From Spirochaetia bacterium (GTDB lineage Bacteria; Spirochaetota; Spirochaetia; Treponematales; Treponemataceae), in assembly GCA_900769975.1 (NCBI GenBank), contig CAAGIR010000145.1, positions 1-19,371 on the forward strand: DNA of 19,371 nt, read 5' to 3'. The notes under the pieces were generated by a model. That model made no database searches. It saw only the letters and a list, made by a program, of their open reading frames with translations, and was not told the DNA's origin. The translations under genes and the position numbers were made by a program. Of the stretch, positions 6,630 to 14,898 are shown piece by piece. How positions within the stretch are numbered: position 1 is the stretch's first letter; the number at the start of each line of letters is the position of its first letter.

Positions 6630-6656
6630 AGATTTTTGATTTTTAAGAGGTGTTGT

Positions 6657-8390
6657 ATGAAAATTTCTGGTGCACAAATTATTGTAGAATCGTTGAAAGC
6701 ATTTGGAATTGAAACGGTGGCTGGCATTCCTGGTGGTTCAATTTTGCCGCTTTATGATGAATTGAATAAATCTACAATTAAACACGTCCTTGTGCGTCAG
6801 GAACAGGCTGCTGGTTTTATTGCTCAGGGGATTACTCGTTCTACTGGTAAGGTGGCTGTCTGTATGGCTACTTCGGGGCCTGGTGCTATGAATCTTCTTA
6901 CTGCTATTGCGGATGCCAGAGCCGATTCTGTTCCTGTTATTGCTATTACAGGGCAGGTTAATACTTCTCTTATTGGTACTGATGCTTTTCAGGAAGCTGA
7001 TACTTTTGGGCTTTCTTTTCCTATTACAAAACATTCTGTTATGGTAAAATCTCCGCAAGAACTTTTGACGGCTATTCCAGAAGCGTTTAGAATTGCGACG
7101 CAAGGAAGGCCTGGTCCTGTTTTGATTGATGTTCCTCGTGATGTTCAGCTGTCTGTTTGTGATATTCCTGATGATTTTTTCCTTAAGATGATTGAAAACG
7201 AAAAGCAATGTAAAAATATCGTAAAGTATCATTCTTCAAAAGAGGAAATGGCAAAAAAATGTCTGGAAATTGTTGAACTTTTAAAAAATGCAAAAAAGGC
7301 TGTTTTGTATTGTGGTGGCGGATGTAATTCATTGGCTGCTTCTAAAGAAATTATGAAATTCCTGCACAATTATTCCATCCCCGCTGTTTTTAGTTTGATG
7401 GGGCTGGGTGCTGTTCCAAATTCAAGTGAAAATTTTATCGGAATGCTTGGAATGCATGGAAATCATGCGGCAAATGTTGCAATTCATGACAGCGACCTGG
7501 TAATTGCGGCCGGTGTTCGTTTTGATGACAGGGCGACTGGTGTCGTAAATAAATTTTGTCCTAATGCGAAAATTGTTCATATTGATATTGATGCGGCTGA
7601 AGTTGATAAAATTGTGTCTTCCAACATTTCTATTGTGGCTGATGTAGAATCGGTTTTCCCTATTATTTCGGAATTGATTTTTGAAAAGAAGATTTCGGCT
7701 GAATCTCAATGGTTGAAAGAAATTATTGAATTGAAAAAGCAAAATATTTCGCTGGATTGTGGTCGTCCGTCTGGAGAAACTCTTGCTAATCCGCGCGAAG
7801 TAATTCAAAACATTCCTAAATTATCGCAAAAGGCGGGTGTTCCACAAGATAAACTTATCGTTACTACTGATGTTGGGCAGCATCAGATGTGGGCGGCTCA
7901 ATTTTATCCTGTTGAAAGGCCACGTTCTTTTTTGACTTCTGGTTCGCTTGGAACAATGGGGTTTGGTCTTCCTGCTGCAATTGGTGCTGCTTTGGCAAAT
8001 AAAGATAGCAGAATTGTTTGTTTTAGCGGGGACGGTTCGATTATGATGAATGTTCAGGAAATGGCTACTCTGGCGGAACTTAACCTGCCTGTTACGGTGA
8101 TTGTTTTTGAAAATGGTACGCTTGGTATGGTTTATCAGCAGCAAAAATATTTGTTTGATAAGAATTACAGTGCTTCTGTTTTTGGAAAATCACCAGATTT
8201 GTTGCAGATTGCCAGAGGGTTTGGAATTGAAGCGATTGATGCTGACCAAGACAAGGACTGGTATTTGAAAGCATTTTCTCCAGACAGAAAGGAAAAGCCT
8301 TGTTTTGTCAGAATTCGTGTAAATCCAGAAGAAACAGTTCTGCCTTTTGTTCCTGGTGGAAAAGCAAATATTGATTCTATTCGTGATTAG
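6657..8390 (+). CDS. ilvB: Acetolactate synthase large (catalytic) subunit
   Basis: This 577-residue ThDP enzyme condenses two pyruvates to acetolactate, or pyruvate with 2-oxobutyrate, the first shared step of valine, leucine and isoleucine synthesis. The N-terminal PYR domain carries the catalytic Glu49 in RQEQAA and the GIPGGSILPLYD opening. The central FAD-binding type domain spans about 190-350. The C-terminal PP domain has GDGS (458-461) followed by MNVQEMATLAEL and the ENGTLGM block that ends the ThDP motif. The start is the ATG at 6657 behind AAGAGGTG; an in-frame ATG at 6612 lies in the terminator loop and is not used. Length and the upstream BCAA attenuator favour biosynthetic IlvB over catabolic AlsS. 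No ilvN regulatory subunit follows; the next gene is on the other strand. Confidence 0.95.
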   Translation: MKISGAQIIVESLKAFGIETVAGIPGGSILPLYDELNKSTIKHVLVRQEQAAGFIAQGITRSTGKVAVCMATSGPGAMNLLTAIADARADSVPVIAITGQVNTSLIGTDAFQEADTFGLSFPITKHSVMVKSPQELLTAIPEAFRIATQGRPGPVLIDVPRDVQLSVCDIPDDFFLKMIENEKQCKNIVKYHSSKEEMAKKCLEIVELLKNAKKAVLYCGGGCNSLAASKEIMKFLHNYSIPAVFSLMGLGAVPNSSENFIGMLGMHGNHAANVAIHDSDLVIAAGVRFDDRATGVVNKFCPNAKIVHIDIDAAEVDKIVSSNISIVADVESVFPIISELIFEKKISAESQWLKEIIELKKQNISLDCGRPSGETLANPREVIQNIPKLSQKAGVPQDKLIVTTDVGQHQMWAAQFYPVERPRSFLTSGSLGTMGFGLPAAIGAALANKDSRIVCFSGDGSIMMNVQEMATLAELNLPVTVIVFENGTLGMVYQQQKYLFDKNYSASVFGKSPDLLQIARGFGIEAIDADQDKDWYLKAFSPDRKEKPCFVRIRVNPEETVLPFVPGGKANIDSIRD

Positions 8391-8457
8391 CCAATTTTTT
8401 TCGAAAACGATAGGATGGAGTGGGCGTGGTTGTTGTCAGCATGACATTCCCTCCACT

Positions 8458-8506
8458 TCAATGCGAGGTCTGTCCCCATTTGTCAATGCGAGGTCTGTCC
8501 CCATTT
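8458..8506 (+). repeat. Tandem pair of the GGTCTGTCCCC repeat downstream of ilvB
   Basis: A 25-bp unit beginning TCAATGCG and continuing into AGGTCTGTCCCCATTT occurs at 8458-8482 and again, through its first 24 bases, at 8483-8506. GTCAGCATGACA (about 8436-8446) just upstream resembles a phrase in the 5987-6270 spacer. The interval 8391-8565 between ilvB and the convergent rarA-type gene shows no clear terminator and no other gene. Confidence 0.9.
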
Positions 8507-8565
8507 TTTCTGGCACTGTTGTTTTGGTGTTGCGTTCCTAGTTATGAGTGTCCTGCTTTACGTGT

Positions 8566-11226
8566 TCAGTTCACTGACCCGAGAGATTTGCTTTCAATAA
8601 GAAAAAAAGCTATCTGACTTTTCCATTCAAAAATTGTTTTATCGCACGCCGCCAGCAAAAGATTTACGATTTTTTGTGTTTCCTGGCTGCCTAATGCTTC
8701 ATAAATTTTTGCCCCGTAAGCCGAATTCGAAGGGTTAAACCATTTTTCAATTTCGGCTGGTGTTATGCGGCGTTTTTCCTTTATATCTTGTGAAGCGGTT
8801 TTTACAGCAAATCCTTTTTTTTCAAATGTGTCTGAAATAGTTTTGTCGTCCCATGAAAAAAGAGGATTGTTTTTATCTCCAAAAAAAGATTTTTCCTGCT
8901 GTTTCATTTTTTGTAAAGTTTCTGAAAATGGCTGTATACTTGCTGGTGTTAAAATCTGCTGTTCGATAATTTCGCTTATTAATTGACCTTTTGAAGGAAT
9001 TTTCTGAGAAATGATTACTTTCCAGCCTTCTGCCAGCGGACTTTCAAATACAAAATTGTCATCGCCATTATGATTATCGTGAAAATCCTCTTTTTCGTAA
9101 TAATTGGTGATGTTTTCTTCCGGTGAGTCTGGGGTGTAGCTTTTGTTATATTTAATAAAATTCTGTTCATTCTGAATGCCGCAAAGTGATTGTGAAAGTG
9201 CTTCTATTGACTGTTGTGATGCAAAAGGATCGGTGAAAAATATCCTGTCAAAAATGGCACCGTTATATTGAAATTTTAGAATAATATCATAAAATGCTCT
9301 CGGCGTTAAAAAATCAGATTGAAAAGATTTGTTTTCGTCACGAGTTTGTAAAATTGGTCTGTCTAGTTTTGCCAGCGTTCTGCCGTATTGTTCAAGAATC
9401 TGCTTGCCTTTTTCTGTTTTGCACACTCCGCAGGTTACGCCTTCTGGTGTTTTGCGTGCAATATCCCAGATTAATAGCCCGCTGTCCGCATTCCAGATAA
9501 GGCTTCGGTGATGGCGCAAAAGGTCTGCCATCGAAGTCATTGTATTTCTGATATTTAAAAGTGTTTCTGCCCGATTTGAATCTAATCTTTGCTGCCAGAA
9601 TCGGTCTGCACGGTCCAGAATTACTTCTTTTGTGGGATTTTTTGGACTAAAAGTGAGATTTTCTTCCTTTTTTACTGTTCCAGATTTAAAATGTTCGTTA
9701 ATCCACCATTGCGAAATTGGATTTTCGCCAAATTCTGATTTTTGTACAGTTGAATCTGGGAGAGCGGCACAACTTTTTGCTGTGGCTGAGCGTGTGTAAA
9801 CATTTATTGAACCTGTAATTTCTGGAGAAGTGGCAAGTTCCTCGCTTGAATAAAGTTCTTCACTTTGATTTTTTTCGAGTATTGCGGCAATTTGCAGTTC
9901 ACGACGGGAAAGTACTTCTTCACGTATTGTGTTTTCATATCCCTGTGTACTTGGATTGTAGAAAACCCTGCCAGACAATTCATCTGGTAAATATTGTTGT
10001 GCAATCCAGTGGTTTTTATATGCATGCGGATAAAGATATCCTGCTCCATGCCCAAAACCTTCTGCATCGCGGCTAGAATCACGAAGATGGTTTGGAACTT
10101 CACAGTCTTCTTTTTCAACTGCTGCAATTGCATCAAAAAAAGCCATGCTGCTGTTAGATTTAGGTGCAGTCGAAAGATAAAGTGCTGCATGAGCTAGAAA
10201 ATACCTGCCTTCTGGCATTCCAACCCTGTCAAAAGCATTTGCACAACTTTCTACAACGCTGATTGCATACGGATCGGCAAGACCAGTATCTTCGCAGGCA
10301 GAAATGAGCATTCTTCTGAAAATAAAATGAGGATCTTCTCCTGCTACTGTCATTTTTGCAAGCCAGTAAAGTGCCGCATCAGGATCACGTCCTCGTAAAG
10401 ATTTTATAAAAGCACTTATGATATCATAATGATAGTCACCGTCTCTGTCGTAAAGGACAACTTTTTTTTGAATAGATTCTTCTGCCGTTTCTTTAGAAAT
10501 GTAAATTTGCGTACCGTAAGCGGGTACAGGAGGATTTGCAGTCGGTTCCCATTTTTCTGGAGTTGTTTCCACTGCAAGTTCTAGTGCATTTAATAAAGAA
10601 CGGGCATCTCCGTTTGCTGTTTCGATTAGATGTTCAAGGGCGCCTTCTTCAAATTCAACTTTCCAGTGACCATACCCTCTATCTGTATCATATAATGCCT
10701 GCCTGGCTGCTTTTTCCAGATCGTTTTGTGTAAGAGGCTTTAATTGAAAAACTCTAGAACGGCTCACAAGCGCTTTATTTACTTCAAAAAAAGGATTTTC
10801 TGTTGTGGCACCAATTAAAATGATTGTTCCGTTTTCCACCCAAGGTAAAAGTGCATCCTGCTGACTTTTATTCCAGCGGTGAACTTCATCCACAAAAAGA
10901 ATTGTGCGGCGGCTGTAGAGATTATAATAATCTTCTGCCTGTTTTATGGATGTGCGGATATCAGAAACACCAGTTAAAACCGCATTCAACGTTATAAAAT
11001 TTGATTTTGTATGATTTGCAATTACTCGTGCCAGAGTTGTTTTCCCGCTTCCAGGAGGGCCGTAAAAAATTACAGAAGTTAATTGATCGGCTGCAATGGC
11101 ACGTCGTAAAAGGCGTCCTTTTCCAACAATGTGGTCTTGTCCTATATATTCATCAAGATTTCTAGGACGCATTCTGGCTGCAAGAGGTTCCTGTGTTCTT
11201 TTCTGTTCAAAAAGAGTATCTGCCAT
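8566..11226 (-). CDS. rarA: RarA/MgsA-type AAA+ ATPase fused to a large C-terminal domain of unknown function
   Basis: Residues 1-450 form a complete RarA (MgsA/WRNIP1 family) replication-fork and recombination ATPase. Walker A GPPGSGKT is at 56-63, Walker B ILFVDEVHR with Asp113-Glu114, sensor 1 GATTENP at 139-145 and sensor 2 GDARS at 206-210. The MgsA C-terminal tetramerisation region follows (about 255-445). The last ~435 residues are extra; stand-alone RarA is about 430-450 residues long. The extension has an acidic, low-complexity linker (about 450-535), then FWQQRLDSNRAETLL, LIWNADSGLLIWDIARK (577-591) and FDRIFFTDPF, which recall a degenerate Rossmann/methyltransferase-like fold. This class is known in databases as a RarA/unknown-domain fusion. 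It is the last gene of a three-gene operon, three bases after the lipoprotein stop, with only a weak ribosome binding site. Confidence 0.9.
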   Translation of the reverse strand: MADTLFEQKRTQEPLAARMRPRNLDEYIGQDHIVGKGRLLRRAIAADQLTSVIFYGPPGSGKTTLARVIANHTKSNFITLNAVLTGVSDIRTSIKQAEDYYNLYSRRTILFVDEVHRWNKSQQDALLPWVENGTIILIGATTENPFFEVNKALVSRSRVFQLKPLTQNDLEKAARQALYDTDRGYGHWKVEFEEGALEHLIETANGDARSLLNALELAVETTPEKWEPTANPPVPAYGTQIYISKETAEESIQKKVVLYDRDGDYHYDIISAFIKSLRGRDPDAALYWLAKMTVAGEDPHFIFRRMLISACEDTGLADPYAISVVESCANAFDRVGMPEGRYFLAHAALYLSTAPKSNSSMAFFDAIAAVEKEDCEVPNHLRDSSRDAEGFGHGAGYLYPHAYKNHWIAQQYLPDELSGRVFYNPSTQGYENTIREEVLSRRELQIAAILEKNQSEELYSSEELATSPEITGSINVYTRSATAKSCAALPDSTVQKSEFGENPISQWWINEHFKSGTVKKEENLTFSPKNPTKEVILDRADRFWQQRLDSNRAETLLNIRNTMTSMADLLRHHRSLIWNADSGLLIWDIARKTPEGVTCGVCKTEKGKQILEQYGRTLAKLDRPILQTRDENKSFQSDFLTPRAFYDIILKFQYNGAIFDRIFFTDPFASQQSIEALSQSLCGIQNEQNFIKYNKSYTPDSPEENITNYYEKEDFHDNHNGDDNFVFESPLAEGWKVIISQKIPSKGQLISEIIEQQILTPASIQPFSETLQKMKQQEKSFFGDKNNPLFSWDDKTISDTFEKKGFAVKTASQDIKEKRRITPAEIEKWFNPSNSAYGAKIYEALGSQETQKIVNLLLAACDKTIFEWKSQIAFFLIESKSLGSVN

Positions 11227-11229
11227 CTT

Positions 11230-12447
11230 TTATTCGTGATTCCAGTTTTTTCGTTCTGGATAATACGACCATAATCCTACGTTTTTAAATGAAGCACCGC
11301 TTGAACTTCCAGATCCTTTTATCGATGTAGAACAATAAAGAGAGCTTTCTTTTTCAGATTTTTCTGGAGTTGCATTTACAATAGAATTCACAAGATAAGA
11401 TGGCGAAATCTGTAAAGATGCATTTGTATCGAAATCGACTAATTTACTGCCTGGTTCTCCAGATGCATCAAGTGTAGTTTTTGCAATTCCTCCTGTGTAT
11501 GTCGTATTAGAAGCAAAATTTCCACGCCCTATGAGGATTGAATCAACTGTAGTAGCCAGAGTGCTGATTGAATTTTCAGCATCAAGTACTTCTTTTGTTT
11601 CTAACGATAAACTTTCGGTATTAGCACACAAATTTTGTTCTTTTCCAAAATAAAAACGTGTAGCCTGCGTATCGTAAGTTTCGTTTGTGGTAGATGCAAT
11701 GGAATTGAAGAATAAAGTTTTTCCGTTAAAATATACAGCAGAATTTGCAATATCAGTTGAGCCGTCTGCCATATAAACTTGCGATGTACATTCAACAGGA
11801 TATTCTAAACCATTTAAAGTATAATATTTTGCAGTTTCAGAAGAATTTCCACTTCTTATAAACACCTGCCTGTTGTCTGCTATAGGTGAATTTGTTTGGA
11901 AAATTGCAAATTTGTTATACTGATAGTCATTTGAATAATAAAATTCAAAAATTTTGTTTTCACTGTCAATTATTACAGGTGTCCATTCGGCAGAATTATC
12001 CCAGATTTTGTCACTGTCAGCTGAAAGGGAAGGTTGAATTCCGTATATGCTTATACATGAAACGACAGAAGTTCCCAGACTTTCATTATATGAATATTTT
12101 GCACTGACCAAATATAATGTATCTTTTGTTGACAGAATTTTTAAAATTTGTTCTCCTGAATATGTTTGTGTCATAAAATCATATTTTAATTGGTCAAAAG
12201 GAAGTGTTTCAAAAACCTGCCATTCCTGACTGTTAATATCCTTTTGCTTATATCTTATACCTTCATTTGCATTTACAACTAAAAACTCTATTCCGCCAAC
12301 AGTAGTTCTTGTAATTTCAGGAATATTTCCAGTTACTGTAGATTCTGTAGGTGGTACATCTTTTCTGATTTCATAATATACGGCGTTAAAACAACTGGAA
12401 AATAATATTGAAATAAAAACCGCTGCAAAAAATGTTATCTTTTTCAT
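11230..12447 (-). CDS. Putative lipoprotein of unknown function
   Basis: The 405-residue product begins MKKITFFAAVFISILFSSC, a signal peptide ending in a spirochaete-type lipobox with Cys19 as the lipidated residue. The mature part is rich in Ser, Thr, Asn and Tyr and looks like beta-strand repeats, for example EFLVVNANEGIRYKQ and VYFNGKTLFFNS. That pattern is reminiscent of a beta-propeller or WD-like secreted sheet protein, but no family was recognised. GAGGAA precedes the ATG. It lies 23 bp after the beta-barrel gene and three bases before the rarA-type gene, so all three are probably one transcript. It would be anchored in the inner or outer membrane and face the periplasm or the surface; which one cannot be told. 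Confidence 0.82.
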   Translation of the reverse strand: MKKITFFAAVFISILFSSCFNAVYYEIRKDVPPTESTVTGNIPEITRTTVGGIEFLVVNANEGIRYKQKDINSQEWQVFETLPFDQLKYDFMTQTYSGEQILKILSTKDTLYLVSAKYSYNESLGTSVVSCISIYGIQPSLSADSDKIWDNSAEWTPVIIDSENKIFEFYYSNDYQYNKFAIFQTNSPIADNRQVFIRSGNSSETAKYYTLNGLEYPVECTSQVYMADGSTDIANSAVYFNGKTLFFNSIASTTNETYDTQATRFYFGKEQNLCANTESLSLETKEVLDAENSISTLATTVDSILIGRGNFASNTTYTGGIAKTTLDASGEPGSKLVDFDTNASLQISPSYLVNSIVNATPEKSEKESSLYCSTSIKGSGSSSGASFKNVGLWSYYPERKNWNHE

Positions 12448-12470
12448 TATAATTCCTCGTATAGTGTTTA

Positions 12471-13046
12471 TTAAAAATGATATCTTGCCGAAAGATTAAT
12501 GCTGCAGAATAAACCTACATCATTTTTAGTAGAATCTGTAAACCATTGTGGTATCATTATAAAATTTGATGAAATACCAAAAGACCATGTATCCAATAAT
12601 CGGTAAAAAGCACCAGCTTCTGCTTTTAATGATAATGCTGGAAAATAACTCAAACTCTGACAGGAAACTGTTGCAAAACCAATTCCTGCAAAAAGAGGAA
12701 ATTCAAATTTATTAATCATCGGCTGGAACATAACTCCAAAAGTTACAGGAACATTTACAAGTGATTTTTCTCCTACTGTAAGATTGTAACTTACAACAAC
12801 ATCGCCACCCACTGCAAAATATTCATTAAAAAAACGATAATAACCGATGGAAAGTGCTGCTCCAGGGTAAACCTGATTGCCAAAATTTACAGGAAAAAAT
12901 CCAGCAAGTTCAATTTTTAAAAATTGGTCTCCTTCGCCGTTTTGTGTGTATATATAACCGTCATCATATTCATCACCAGGCTCATCAGCAAAAACTAAAA
13001 AAGAACATACAAAAATGGTAAATATTATAGAAATAAAACGTTTCAT
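12471..13046 (-). CDS. Small outer-membrane beta-barrel-like protein
   Basis: The 191-residue protein has a cleavable signal peptide, MKRFISIIFTIFVCSFLVFA, with a likely cut before DEPGDEYDDG. A short acidic segment follows, then alternating amphipathic strands such as FLKIELAGFFPVNFG, AALSIGYYRFFNEYFAVGGDVVVSYNL and SFGISSNFIMIPQW. It ends in ARYHF, the C-terminal aromatic residue expected by the outer-membrane assembly machinery. About eight strands fit the length, as in OmpW/OmpA-type or small treponemal barrels. AAAGGT precedes the ATG. It is the first gene of the operon with the lipoprotein and the rarA fusion, transcribed from the promoter at 13094-13067. The substrate or role is unknown. 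Confidence 0.78.
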   Translation of the reverse strand: MKRFISIIFTIFVCSFLVFADEPGDEYDDGYIYTQNGEGDQFLKIELAGFFPVNFGNQVYPGAALSIGYYRFFNEYFAVGGDVVVSYNLTVGEKSLVNVPVTFGVMFQPMINKFEFPLFAGIGFATVSCQSLSYFPALSLKAEAGAFYRLLDTWSFGISSNFIMIPQWFTDSTKNDVGLFCSINLSARYHF

Positions 13047-13066
13047 ATTGCGACCTTTTTTTTAAT

Positions 13067-13094
13067 ATTGTATATTTTTATGTAAGGTAATCAA
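13067..13094 (-). promoter_or_regulatory. Promoter of the beta-barrel operon, with inverted repeat around the -35 box
   Basis: On the minus strand TTGATT (13094-13089) is followed after 16 nt by TACAAT (13072-13067). The -35 box is exactly the loop of a 6-bp inverted repeat, TAAGGT (13083-13088) and ACCTTA (13095-13100). A protein bound to that repeat would cover the -35 element. Confidence 0.5.
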
Positions 13095-13137
13095 ACCTTA
13101 ATACGGTTTAGACAAGGTCTTTACGAAAAGAATGTCT

Positions 13138-13166
13138 TAACCCGAATATTATATAGATAATAGAAT
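13138..13166 (+). promoter_or_regulatory. Possible folD promoter
   Basis: TTAACC (13138-13143) is separated by 17 nt from TAGAAT (13161-13166), placing a transcription start about 30 nt before folD. The surrounding sequence is very AT-rich (TATATAGATAAT), so other -10 choices are possible. It is divergent from the beta-barrel promoter. Confidence 0.35.
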
Positions 13167-13204
13167 AATTTATCAATAAAACCAAATCAAAAAGGAAAAG
13201 TTAC

Positions 13205-14071
13205 ATGAGTGCAATTATTATTGATGGAAAACAAGTGGCTGCCGATATTAGGGCAGAAGTAGCACAAAAAGTTGCAAAACTTAAAGAAAATGGAAAAACT
13301 GCCTGCCTCGCTGTAATTCTTGTGGGCGAAAATCCTGCTTCTGTTTCTTATGTAACAGGAAAACAAAAGGCACTTGCCGAAGTGGGAATGAAAGATCGTT
13401 CTGTCCACCTTCCAGAAAACACAACAGAACAGGAATTATTAAATCTGATTGATGAATTAAATAAAGACGAAACTGTACATGGTATTCTTGTCCAATTGCC
13501 GCTTCCTAAACATATTAATGAAGATAATGTGATTATGGCAATTTCTCCTGAAAAAGATGTAGATGGTTTTCATCCTGTAAATGTAGGAAATATGATGATT
13601 GGCCGTCCAGGTTTTTTGCCTTGTACGCCTCATGGTATCATTATGCTTTTAAAAAAGGCGGGAATAGAAACTTCTGGAAAACATGCTGTTGTGATTGGAA
13701 GGTCAAATATCGTTGGAAAACCTGTGTCAGTTTTGCTTGCCAGAAAAGATGTGAATTGTACAGTAACTTTATGTCATACTGGAACAAAAAATTTATCAGA
13801 AATAACAAAGCAGGCTGATATTATTGTCGTGGCTTCTGGACATCCTCATACATTAACAGGAGATATGATTAAAGCTGGTGCCGCTGTTATTGATGTTGGA
13901 GTAAACCGCATTCCTGATTCTTCAAAAAAATCTGGATTTAGGCTTGTCGGTGACTGTGATTTTGATGATTTAAAAGAAAAAGCATCATTTATTACTCCAG
14001 TTCCAGGTGGAGTAGGACCAATGACAATTGCAATGCTTATGGTAAATACTTTGGAATCGGCAGAAAAATAA
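13205..14071 (+). CDS. folD: Bifunctional methylenetetrahydrofolate dehydrogenase / methenyltetrahydrofolate cyclohydrolase
   Basis: The 288-residue enzyme interconverts 5,10-methylene- and 10-formyl-tetrahydrofolate in the cytoplasm, supplying one-carbon units for purines and formyl-methionine. The signature SYVTGKQKA contains Tyr49 and catalytic Lys53. DVDGFHPVNVG, PCTPHGIIMLL, the nucleotide-binding VIGRSNIVGKPVSVLL and the closing PVPGGVGPMTIAML are all present and in the usual order. Length matches the family. AAAGGA sits eight or nine bases before the ATG. folE2 begins 16 bp after the stop, so the two folate genes are probably co-transcribed. Nothing in it looks broken. Confidence 0.96.
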   Translation: MSAIIIDGKQVAADIRAEVAQKVAKLKENGKTACLAVILVGENPASVSYVTGKQKALAEVGMKDRSVHLPENTTEQELLNLIDELNKDETVHGILVQLPLPKHINEDNVIMAISPEKDVDGFHPVNVGNMMIGRPGFLPCTPHGIIMLLKKAGIETSGKHAVVIGRSNIVGKPVSVLLARKDVNCTVTLCHTGTKNLSEITKQADIIVVASGHPHTLTGDMIKAGAAVIDVGVNRIPDSSKKSGFRLVGDCDFDDLKEKASFITPVPGGVGPMTIAMLMVNTLESAEK

Positions 14072-14087
14072 TGTTTGAGGTTCTTTA

Positions 14088-14858
14088 ATGCTTGACATTC
14101 AAAATTTACAGGATAGTCGTGAAGTTCCGCTGCAAAAAGTTGGCGTAAAAGGTGTAAAATACCCTGTTTCTGTATTGGATAAAACAAAAAAAATACAAAA
14201 TACTACAGCAAAAGTTAATCTTTTTGTCAATCTTCCTCATAATTTTAAAGGAACGCATATGAGCCGTTTTATAGAAGTATTTCATCGCTATCACAATGAT
14301 ATTTCTATGAAAAATTTTCTTGATATGCTGGAAGAAATAAGGCTGAAACTTGATGCAGAACGGGCTTTTGGCAGAATATCTTTTCCATATTATATAGAAA
14401 AAAAAGCACCTGTTACAAATGCACCTGGCATGATGGAATATAACTGCACGTACGAAGGTGAAAGTTCTGGAAAAAACGAACAGAATTTTTTTATTTCTGT
14501 GAAAATTCCTGTGGCAACGCTTTGTCCTTGTTCAAAAGCCATAAGTGAATATGGTGCGCATAATCAGCGTGGTTCTGTAAAAGTAAAAGTATTGTATAAA
14601 GATTTTTTTTGGATTGAAGATATTATTTCTATGGTAGAAAGTTGTGCTTCTACTCCATTATATTCTGTTTTGAAACGTCTTGATGAAAAATATGTTACGG
14701 AAAATGCTTATGAAAATCCTCGTTTTGTAGAAGATGTTGTACGCGAAGTTTATCTTGGATTAAAAAAAATGGGATTTACATGGTTTTCTGTAGAGGCAGA
14801 AACAGAAGAAAGCATTCACAATCATAATGCATATGCATATACAGAATTTTCGTCATAA
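14088..14858 (+). CDS. folE2: GTP cyclohydrolase, FolE2 type (GCYH-IB)
   Basis: The 256-residue enzyme converts GTP to dihydroneopterin triphosphate, the entry to folate and to deazapurine (queuosine) precursors. Diagnostic blocks are LPHNFKGTHMSRFIE (49-63), the metal-site ATLCPCSKAISEYGAHNQRG with Cys146, Cys148 and His159, and the C-terminal EESIHNHNAYAY. It is the FolE2 fold, not classical FolE. FolE2 can use metals other than zinc, and in some bacteria is expressed on zinc limitation; no Zur-like site was recognised here. GAGG lies seven bases before the ATG, 16 bp after folD. The pairing with folD makes a folate role likely. Confidence 0.95.
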   Translation: MLDIQNLQDSREVPLQKVGVKGVKYPVSVLDKTKKIQNTTAKVNLFVNLPHNFKGTHMSRFIEVFHRYHNDISMKNFLDMLEEIRLKLDAERAFGRISFPYYIEKKAPVTNAPGMMEYNCTYEGESSGKNEQNFFISVKIPVATLCPCSKAISEYGAHNQRGSVKVKVLYKDFFWIEDIISMVESCASTPLYSVLKRLDEKYVTENAYENPRFVEDVVREVYLGLKKMGFTWFSVEAETEESIHNHNAYAYTEFSS

Positions 14859-14860
14859 TA

Positions 14861-14889
14861 TTGACTAAAACCTACGAAATAAGCATAAT
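14861..14889 (+). promoter_or_regulatory. Promoter of the aminotransferase gene, giving a leaderless mRNA
   Basis: TTGACT (14861-14866) and CATAAT (14884-14889) are exactly 17 nt apart, each one mismatch from consensus. The ATG begins nine bases after the -10 box, about where transcription would start. No purine-rich ribosome binding site is visible before that ATG. Confidence 0.6.
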
Positions 14890-14898
14890 TAACACATT

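Noticed and set aside
6490..6656. T-box or amino-acid riboswitch upstream of ilvB
   Set aside because: The conserved T-box sequence (AGGGTGG...) and a specifier-loop architecture are not visible; the leader is too short, and a Leu/Val-rich peptide with competing hairpins explains the terminator better.
6612..6656. Upstream in-frame ATG extending ilvB by 15 residues
   Set aside because: The ATG lies in the terminator loop with no ribosome binding site, and the added residues are a translation of the T tract. The ATG at 6657 has AAGAGGTG and fits the family N-terminus.
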